DNA of 35,836 nt, taken from Lingula anatina. Taxonomy: Eukaryota; Brachiopoda; Lingulata; Lingulida; Lingulidae. Positions 11,294 through 35,836 of the stretch are shown piece after piece. The notes below the pieces were generated by a model. It saw only the letters and a list, made by a program, of their open reading frames with translations, was not told the DNA's origin and did no database searches. The DNA is taken from the NCBI RefSeq assembly GCF_001039355.2, contig NW_019773603.1:437350-473185 (forward strand). Reading direction: 5' to 3'. The translations under genes and the position numbers were made by a program. How positions within the stretch are numbered: position 1 is the stretch's first letter; every line of letters starts with the position of its first letter.

Positions 11294-12437
11294 GGCGTTG
11301 TTTTGTCTTCAGCATTTCCTCCTTCTTGCTTACTGCAGTTATTCTCGTCAATGAATGAAACCGAGAAAGCAATTAAGTAATGGCACATTGAATATAATCA
11401 CTAGGTGCATTTCGCTGAGTGTTAACAAGATCTAGCGAAACATTTTATCGCCACGCGTTCAAGTCTGATAAATCAGGGGATTTTTATTGTGAATCAGGAA
11501 ATCAGGAGATATGTCCCTAGATGGGGAGATTTTCGAGGAGACCAGTAGTGTTGTAAGATCTGAGGAATTTAGTCTGTAAAATGTAAAGGCTAGCATAGAT
11601 TATCATACAATTAATGGTATCATACGTGCCTTAGATATTCAGTGTGTGCAATAACGAGAGACGCAAAAACGGCAAAATGTAAGCAAGGAAGGGTGTGTTT
11701 GTTTATGGGGGGGGGAGGGGGCAGTTAGTGGTATTTGTTTGTGTAGTTGGCGAAAATAAAAAAAGTCTAGAATAGTGTATGTACACGTTTACGTAGTTGA
11801 ACATGGAAACATTTTCAACTAATAATAAAAAACATCAGGCTAAAAACGTAATTTGTTTAGAAATTTAAACTGTCACTCTGGTGGCACAGCGTCATGGTGC
11901 GAATTTGACATGGACTTTAGTCCGAAATATTAGTGAATTTAGAATTAATAGCTAAAACGTTAATCTGCCCTAATTTGTCAGATAACAAAAAAGTGGTGAT
12001 CCAACTATGAGTAATGTATTTAAAGTACGGCTGTATATGCAATGGGCCATTTAGGATTATAATTGCATACCCTGATGCAAAACAGCCTATCGTCTTCCAC
12101 CGTGAGTCCCTTTAATTAATGTATTATATTACTCTTTACCCTTTTTATTTGACACTGTCTCTGTTCCTCTCCCTTTTTCCTTTCTCTTGTAAGAAGGAGG
12201 GTAAATAATTAAGCACTCAAAATATGCATCACCAATCTTCAGAATGGAATAAATCAAATAACAGCTTTCACAGATTTAACTGCAGTTAGCTGTATAGTGT
12301 CACTATACATGTATACATAATCCGCTGCACGCGCGAAGCTGTTGAACAAAAGGATAGTTTTCTATGGAAGACCTTTTGTTTACATAAGTACTCTAAGGGG
12401 GCGTGCCTACCCAGGCGACAGGGGATTAGGCTAGTAA

Positions 12438-16600
<4,163 letters not shown>

Positions 16601-17388
16601 CCCAAACCCAATATAGAGGTGCTTTTCACATGTTGAAGTATCCAAAAAAGTTGAAAGAATTCAAAGTTTATCAATTTTAAGACATACGTGTGTATAGAAC
16701 AAAAATCCACATATGTCTCAATTTAAATTCAATTTTAACTTTTTTTCCACATCTTTACATTGCGAAAAGAGCCCTAAATGGTAATGTTTGTTCCGGAAAC
16801 ATATGGTAATGTATGTTCCGGGTCATTTATTTATTTTTATAGCATTCTGCGATATATTTTCTATGATTCAGTCATGGTTAATTAAACAAGTGACGTAAAA
16901 AGGCTTTTTTATATAAACATTTAAACTATCACTCAGGGGGCTTTGTGTCGTGGCTAATACTAGATATTGTAAGTTCCCCAGAAAAAAAATGTCAAAAAAG
17001 TTAATTTTGTTCAGTTACTTGGTGCAATAGAAAACATTGCTTGCTGTTGCTGATTGAAAAAAAAAAAATTGTGATTCCATGATTGGTTGGCATTTCTGGT
17101 ATTATAGTTGGATCATGAGGGGAAAATAGGTATTTCATATTATACAGTCGGTAGAGTGCATCTTCCTTTTTTTTAACATTCAGTGACAATCAAACTAAAG
17201 TCTCTCAAAGGCAATTTACTGCTCTATATGGAATGTTATTATAAACTTTTACAACGTAATACTTGAGGGAGTTGAATCAAAGAACAAAACCAGTGATGAT
17301 TGCATTTTAAAGTGAATAAAACGTTTCACAGCTGGACATTTGTCAGTTGTGACAGTAACGTATGGTTCTTTTTGGGGATAGACGATGA

Positions 17389-17421
<33 letters not shown>
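17389..17421. repeat. (ATT)n microsatellite
   Basis: About eleven ATT units. Confidence 0.97.
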
Positions 17422-17661
17422 TGTTTTATTATTCATGCTTCCAACAGAGTGATACTTTGATACAGATTTCTTCATGTGGGACCCTAAAATAATTAAACTT
17501 TGTTTGCAATCTGGGCATTAAATATTTTCAAGAGCATGCCTGTGACTTCAATTGCACCTCTATGTTGAATTTGGGTACTAAGCGCCATTATGTTTTTGCG
17601 CATCTAATCTGCAAGGTGCCAATTAGTCCATAAGCTGAGCCTTAACATATACTTCCTTAAT

Positions 17662-17823
17662 CAAAACCGATCAAGAAATTTAACCCATGAAATTGGAAAT
17701 GGTTTTTAAACAACTGCTTCCCATTCTGTTGATAAAGTTGACCAAAACCGATCAAGAAATATAACCCATGAAATTGGAAATGGTTTTAAACAACTGCTTC
17801 CCATTCTGTTGATAAAGTTGACC
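17662..17823. repeat. 81-bp tandem duplication, two copies
   Basis: Units 17662-17742 and 17743-17823 both start CAAAACCGATCAAGAAAT and both contain CCATGAAATTGGAAATGG and CTGTTGATAAAGTTGACC. They differ by one substitution and one missing T, so the duplication is recent. Confidence 0.97.
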
Positions 17824-18747
17824 ACTTGACACTATTTTTTGAATAAAGAATAATTTATCATATTCGGAGTAATAGACGCCAACATCAATTGTTGCCTTTT
17901 GGGAGAGAGGGGGTGAAGATTAATAATTTTTTCTGGTGTTGTTTTGGTGACAAAAGATAACATAGAAGGTAGTGCTTTTTTAATGAACTCCAAAATGGAT
18001 ATTGATAGAGTAATACTACTATTATTACTTATAATAATAATAAATATATTATTTTATTAAAGTCTCATGTAAAAAAATAAAATAAAATAAAACCCACCCT
18101 ACCAAGGGTTATGAGAGTCTAGAACCTGTGATACTACATTTAAAATTCATATATTTTTTAATTATAACTTATCAATTAAACACATAAAAAGGACATCATA
18201 TATAAAACTTTTCAAACGCTCTCTTTGTCATTAGCTTTGCCTTTTTTCCACAACATTGTGTGTACTTTTCTCGCTGTATAGAATTGTATTTGGTTGTTTC
18301 GCATAATAAATATAAGCATTTCAGCATTAAAAGCATTAAAATGTCCATCTTGAATTAGGAAAAACACACTCATTTACAAACCGCTTCAACAATAACAAAG
18401 CCCCGGATGAAACACGTGTAGGTTGAAAAAGGAGCTGGTATTATACAAACTCAGATACTTTCTTTGGATGTTTTATATGTTTTGACAACGGTTGTTTTAA
18501 GGATGTATGTCCAGGAAAGTTCCTATCTACATCACGGTATTTACATGGCACTGCATATAGATAACTTTAGCTATCATGTTTTTTATTATTTTTATTTTTA
18601 TTTATTTTATTATATTCTTTTACAATACCCGTTCAGATTTGAAAATAAGTCACCATTGGTCGATTTTTTATTATTTATTTTGAAGAACGAATCTAACTGT
18701 AAATCCAGATTTATGAATTACTACCACTGTTCTATTTTGTGTTGCAG

Positions 18748-18822
18748 AATTGATTTCATCTACGATGTGGTCACTGCAATTCTACATCATCACATTGTTT
18801 CTGTTCGACAGTCCAGTAACCG
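18748..18822 (+). CDS. Candidate first coding exon with signal-peptide-like start
   Basis: A pyrimidine-rich acceptor ending TTGCAG precedes 18748, and a consensus donor GTATGT follows 18822. Inside, an ATG at 18765 opens the frame MWSLQFYIITLFLFDSPVT, a short hydrophobic N-terminus that could be a secretion signal, and leaves phase 1 at the donor. I could not find a matching downstream exon on the plus strand before the repeats at 19073, so this may be chance or an isolated relic. Confidence 0.22.
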
Positions 18823-19072
18823 GTATGTATACCCATGATTCATGGCAAACAAAGGAAAAATAACTTTGATATAGCGAAGGTTATCTATGCCTCCTCCGTG
18901 ACAATTTACCAAAAGTGTTTACTTCACCAACCACAAAAATTAATTTAAAAAATATGTTGAGGAATTATTGTTTGAGAATTGGCCAATTAATCCTGCTTTT
19001 TACACCACCAGTGAATAACATAGGGAAATCATTTGCATAGGTCTACTTTTATTTACGTATTATATATTACGG

Positions 19073-19166
19073 GCTTTTACGGGTAGTGTCTGCATCAGTC
19101 TGGAACTAGACTTATATATATATATAAGTCTAGTTCCAGACTGATGCAGACACTACCCGTAAAAGC
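19073..19166. repeat. Perfect 94-bp palindrome
   Basis: Two 47-base arms, starting GCTTTTACGGGTAGTGTC and ending GACACTACCCGTAAAAGC, are exact reverse complements with no loop. The centre is a TA tract. The right arm is the beginning of the repeat family that continues to the right (19131 onward) and recurs at 35072, so the palindrome is a head-to-head junction of the repeat's edge. Confidence 0.97.
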
Positions 19167-19300
19167 AGTGTTAGGTAGACCATCGTGTATACATTTCTAA
19201 TTGAAAAAATAACTTTATTTTAACACTTAATGAATATTATGCACATGCTATGATTATAGATGCACAGAAATAAACAACAAAAAATATACAAAAAAAAATT

Positions 19301-19361
19301 GGTCTGCCTAAGTTTCTGTAAGGACAGAACCAGCATTAGGCAGGCAAGCATTATGCAGACC
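19301..19361. repeat. Nested hairpin of the flanking repeat, left copy
   Basis: GGTCTGCCTAA is paired with TTAGGCAG and then a second, nearby ATTATGCAGACC. Inside it TTCTGT and ACAGAA form a second stem with loop AAGG. The right copy at 35262-35307 has the simpler, fully paired version. Confidence 0.8.
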
Positions 19362-19522
19362 AGAAATATACATGTACATATATATATATATATATATATA
19401 TACATATGCATATTTTAGCAGCAGTAAGTAGACCACATGTACTTGTATAAATATATCAAAGTCCAGCATTAGGCAGACTATATTAAAGTATACATTTTTT
19501 TGCTATTAATTATTGTATAATG

Positions 19523-20301
19523 TACCCTAGGTTCTAGATTCCGGTATTGCCAGCTCGATCTTGATTTCCTATATAACCCATGTCGCAATACCAGGCTCTA
19601 GTGCACAGCGGCCATGTTAGGCTCCCGTCAATCAAATAGAATGGCTCTGCAGTGAATCTGCAGTTGAATGTCATCAGACCAAAATGAAACGTAAAACAGA
19701 TTTAATTCTGCTTTATTTAATTTTTTTTGCTGTATTTAAGATATATTAAGTGAGAAATAAATAATATGTTTCTAAAAGAAAAAGGTATATCCAATGTTTT
19801 TTGTATTTTTTGCTTATCAAAGAACATTTAGTCCTGAGATAATAGACACGTGCTTGCCGTGTGCCAAGTTTGACAGCTACACTGGATGCCCGATACCACT
19901 ATAAGGGCTGCGCAATGGCTACACCAAAATCAATTTTATAGCAGAATGTTGCTTTTATTGTGGCACTGACCTTCGACTGCAAGATAATTTCAATTCAAAC
20001 TTCTAAATCCGCGTCAGACACTATGATTCTTGTCTCGTCTGCACGAGATTATGTCAAAGCAAGGCGGGAAAAGCAGCTCCGGGCGGCCAAACCTGTGACA
20101 TACGAGACTTATGACTTCCAAATATGGATCCAGGCGGACACAGCTGTGACGTGTGACTTCCAAATATGGAAGGGCCCCAGGCAAATTTTTGAAGATGTAC
20201 GCCCTCAGATTGTCGCTGTTCGTCAGAGCTAGTGAAAGTGACTCCAAGGTATATTAGATATTAAACAAACTAACTTTCACGTTGCTCTGACACTCAGGGC
20301 A
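19523..20301. mobile_element. Non-autonomous insertion with 9-bp target duplication
   Basis: TGTATAATG stands on both sides (19514-19522 and 20302-20310). The ends TACCCTAGG and, reverse-complemented, TGCCCTGAG form a short imperfect inverted repeat. The homologous repeat at 35072-35836 has one TGCATAATG here, an unoccupied site. The interior holds a less AT-rich segment with overlapping short frames (about 19960-20247) and a partial internal duplication around TGACTTCCAAATATGGA. I do not recognise a transposase. Duplications of 8-10 bp are known for hAT, P and Mutator-like elements, and the ends do not decide between them. Confidence 0.75.
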
Positions 20302-20560
20302 TGTATAATGTTGCCACTCACAGCAACCAACAGTTTAGCAGAGTAATTATTCTTGTTCATGCAATCTTGCTATTATGTGCGATTTGGGAGACAATATGTT
20401 GTATATATTTGTGCTTTTATAATTAATGGGATTGTTTTAAAAAGCAATGTCTTCACAGCCAAAAAGCCAGGATAATTTTAGCAAATCAACATTAAGTTTT
20501 GAGCACAAACCACAATTTAGTTGGCATACATGTAACTAAACAGCAATAAGCAGACCATTT

Positions 20561-20564
<4 letters not shown>

Positions 20565-20624
<60 letters not shown>
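20565..20624. repeat. (TA)n microsatellite
   Basis: About 30 TA units between two copies of the CAGCATTAGGCAGACC-like motif (AGCAATAAGCAGACC before, CCAGCATTAGGCAGACT after). Confidence 0.98.
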
Positions 20625-20628
<4 letters not shown>

Positions 20629-20893
20629 CAGCATTAGGCAGACTTTATATCAAACTACATTTTTACTCATTTTTGCACTATGTTGCAACACAGAGTGCTT
20701 ACCACTCAGAACAATCAACACTTTAAATTGGCATATTTTAATTATTCATGTTATCTATTTTTGTCATTTGTGGGACAGTATGTTGTATATTTTTACTTTT
20801 ACAATTTATGAGTATAATTTATGAGTGCTGTAACATACCATACCTTTTCAACCAAAGACAACTAACATAAACAATATGTAAGGTCTTAACATA
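20625..20893. repeat. Diverged extra copy of the flanking repeat's second half
   Basis: After the motif CCAGCATTAGGCAGACT, landmarks of 20302-20564 recur in diverged form: CACTATGTTGCAACACAG, CTTACCACTCAGAACAATCAACA, GGGACAGTATGTTGTATAT and TTTTACAATTTATGAG. The array therefore has at least two units on this side. No gene is present here. Confidence 0.7.
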
Positions 20894-20899
20894 TTTATT
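20894..20899 (-). terminator. Candidate polyadenylation signal of the SET/recombinase gene
   Basis: TTTATT on the plus strand is AATAAA on the minus strand, about 435 bases past the stop codon at 21333. It would give a 3' untranslated region of normal size, ending next to the flanking repeat. Other AATAAA matches exist in this AT-rich DNA, so the assignment is tentative. Confidence 0.35.
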
Positions 20900-20961
20900 G
20901 AGGTCAAATCATTGAACAGTCTGGATGAATAACATGCACCAATCTACATAAGCATAGAACA

Positions 20962-20962
<1 letters not shown>

Positions 20963-20995
<33 letters not shown>
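20963..20995. repeat. Poly-A tract (poly-T in the gene's sense)
   Basis: 33 consecutive A on the plus strand, within the presumed 3' untranslated region of the minus-strand gene. Confidence 0.97.
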
Positions 20996-20996
<1 letters not shown>

Positions 20997-21090
20997 AGAC
21001 AATGGACACAATTTAAGTGTAACTTGTCTGCCACCAAGCACATTACATCATTGAACAATCTTCAAGAGATGGACCTTCACTGTTACTTCA

Positions 21091-21285
21091 AACAGTTAAA
21101 TGTGTGAAATATTACTTCCACTATTTTGGAGAGCAATCTTTGTGAAAAACTTAGACAACTGTAAAATGAACTTGAAATGGAACACACTGTTTCTCCAAGC
21201 AACAGTTAGGTATGTGAAATATTATCTTCAATCTTTTGGAGAACAATCTTTGAGAAGAATTTCATCAACTGAAATATTAGAGGTA
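21091..21285. repeat. 110-bp tandem duplication in the presumed 3' UTR
   Basis: AACAGTT starts at 21091 and 21201. Both units continue with TGTGAAATATTA, TTTTGGAGA.CAATCTTTG and CAACTG. Identity is about 75-80 percent by eye. Confidence 0.8.
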
Positions 21286-21332
21286 ATATTTATATACTTT
21301 GCTGTTGTTTGAAGAAACATTGGTGTTCCATT

Positions 21333-34974
<13,642 letters not shown>

Positions 34975-35261
34975 CTTTAATTTATATAAGAACGACAAAT
35001 TATGCTTAATTCTTAATAGTGTTAAGCAAGAATGAAAGAAAAGAGTGATTACAGGCTTATATATATATGTTTAGTTCCAGACTTATGCAGACACTACCCG
35101 TAAAAGCAGTGTTAGGTAGACCATCGTGTATATAGGTATTAGATCATTTGATCATTTGTAATTGAAAAAATAACTTTATTTTAACACTTAATGAATATTA
35201 TGCACATGCAATGATTATTGAGGCACAGAAATAAAAAACAAAAAATATACAAAAAAAAATT

Positions 35262-35307
35262 GGTCTGCCTAAGTTTCTGTAAGGACAGAACCAGCATTAG
35301 GCAGACC
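35262..35307. repeat. Nested hairpin of the flanking repeat, right copy
   Basis: The outer stem is GGTCTGCCTAA with TTAGGCAGACC (11 bp, perfect). The inner stem is TTCTGT with ACAGAA around the loop AAGG. The arms contain the recurring GCATTAGGCAGACC motif. Confidence 0.9.
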
Positions 35308-35309
35308 AG

Positions 35310-35311
<2 letters not shown>

Positions 35312-35405
<94 letters not shown>
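35312..35405. repeat. (TA)n microsatellite
   Basis: About 47 TA units. The left copy of the same repeat has only about 12 (19377-19400). Confidence 0.98.
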
Positions 35406-35407
<2 letters not shown>

Positions 35408-35836
35408 CCAGCAGTAAGTAGACCACATGTACTTGTATAAATATATCAAAGTCCAGCATTATGCAGACTATAATAAAGTATACATTTGTTTGCTATTAAT
35501 TATTGCATAATGTTGCCACTCACAGCAACCAACAGTTTAGCAGAGTATTTATTCTTGTTCATGCAATCTTAATTATTGCATAAGGTTGCCACTCACAGCA
35601 ACCAACAGTTTAGCAGAGTAATTATTCTTGTTCATGCAATCTTGCTATTCTGTGTAATTTGGGAGACAATATGTTGTATACATTTGTGCTTTTATAATTA
35701 ATGGGATTGTTTTAAAAAGCAATGTCTTCACAGCCAAAAAGCCAGGATAATTTTAGCAAATCAACATTAAGTTTTGAGCTCAAACCACAATTTATTTGGC
35801 ATACATGTAACTAAACAGCAATAAGCAGACCATTTA

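Larger units (their letters stand above)
9101..12437. other. Long intergenic stretch with homopolymers, no gene seen
   Basis: It holds a poly-A run of about 35 (10588-10622), a 15-C run (11279-11293) and a G-rich run (11707-11721). Open frames are all under about 80 codons and have no recognisable domain or convincing splice context. I see no RNA gene or transposon ends. Highly diverged old copies could have escaped reading by eye. Confidence 0.5.
16601..18740. other. Non-coding stretch with simple repeats
   Basis: It contains an ATT microsatellite (17389-17421), an 81-bp tandem duplication (17662-17823) and AT-rich low-complexity sequence around 18020-18180 and 18575-18625. No gene is supported. 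Confidence 0.5.
19131..20564 (+). repeat. Flanking direct repeat, left copy (split by an insertion)
   Basis: Parts 19131-19523 and 20302-20564 match 35072-35836 nearly base for base apart from microsatellite length and small indels. The repeat carries several variants of a CAGCATTAGGCAGACC-like motif, an inverted copy GGTCTGCCTAAG, a (TA)n tract, and the segment AACAGTTTAGCAGAGTAATT. A 0.78 kb insertion (19523-20301) separates the two parts. The repeat lies just downstream of the 3' end of the minus-strand SET/recombinase gene. Confidence 0.9.
35072..35836 (+). repeat. Flanking direct repeat, right copy (cut by window end)
   Basis: It matches 19131-20564 without the 0.78 kb insertion. Order: TAGTTCCAGACTTATGCAGA, GCAGTGTTAGGTAGACC, hairpin 35262-35307, (TA)n 35312-35405, AGCAGTAAGTAGACC, GTCCAGCATTATGCAGAC, then the second half with AACAGTTTAGCAGAGTA. 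A 74-bp piece is tandemly repeated at about 35512-35645 (two copies of GTTGCCACTCACAGCAACCA). It lies upstream of exon 1 in view, presumably in an intron or the 5' flank. Confidence 0.92.

Noticed and set aside
18464-18838. 124-codon plus-strand open frame
   Set aside because: Tyr/Phe/His-rich translation of AT-rich DNA with no domain; only the short splice-bounded segment inside it is kept as a weak candidate.
19960-20247. Overlapping 90- and 77-codon frames on opposite strands
   Set aside because: They are inside the 0.78 kb insertion; neither has a recognisable motif, and the lower AT content alone keeps both strands open.

Overview
This window is nuclear DNA from an animal, probably an aquatic invertebrate. 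A bivalve mollusc would fit, but that is a guess from texture only. It is AT-rich, has spliced genes with GT/AG introns, long (TA)n, (CA)n, (AAAT)n and poly-A tracts, Tc1/mariner and BEL/Pao transposons, several small non-autonomous DNA elements, and one N that marks a draft assembly. No prokaryotic gene organisation is present.

Layout. Positions 1-9100 and 12438-16600 carry no convincing host gene. They are an old, diverged multiplication of one non-coding block: copy A about 1-6010, a partial unit C about 6251-9100, copy B about 12438-16600. Copy A has been hit by a 0.69 kb element packed with GAATGC/GCATTC motifs (631-1324) and by two nearly identical dead Tc1-like transposons (1592-2989 and 4136-5326). 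Positions 9101-12437 and 16601-19072 hold homopolymers, microsatellites and one 81-bp tandem duplication, with at most one weak candidate exon (18748-18822).

The main find is a spliced gene on the minus strand that fills 21333-34974 and continues beyond the right edge. I could chain 18 exons with canonical splice sites and matching phases, apart from a few one-base homopolymer discrepancies. In order they encode a KMT5A-like SET lysine-methyltransferase domain (exons 1-3), an acidic low-complexity linker (exons 4-13, including a tandemly duplicated two-exon module), two zinc-finger-like motifs, a tyrosine recombinase domain of the Crypton-like kind with R...RH...GH...Y (exon 14), and a SANT/Myb-like tail (exons 17-18). 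A histone-methyltransferase-type domain joined to a transposon-type recombinase is unusual and I cannot name a described family with this architecture. As sequenced it has a nonsense codon and several one-base frameshifts, nearly all in A/T runs, so it is either a young pseudogene or an intact gene in a draft with homopolymer errors.

A 5.2 kb BEL/Pao LTR retrotransposon (27245-32413; target-site duplication CTAAA) sits in intron 7 in antisense. It is dead: it has in-frame stops, an RNase H deletion, and its integrase remnant is inverted. The gene is bracketed by direct copies of a repeat family (19131-20564 and 35072-35836) that carries a recurring motif close to CAGCATTAGGCAGACC, a nested hairpin, (TA)n tracts and, at one edge, a perfect 94-bp palindrome. 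The left copy is split by a 0.78 kb insertion with a 9-bp target duplication, and the right copy shows the empty site.
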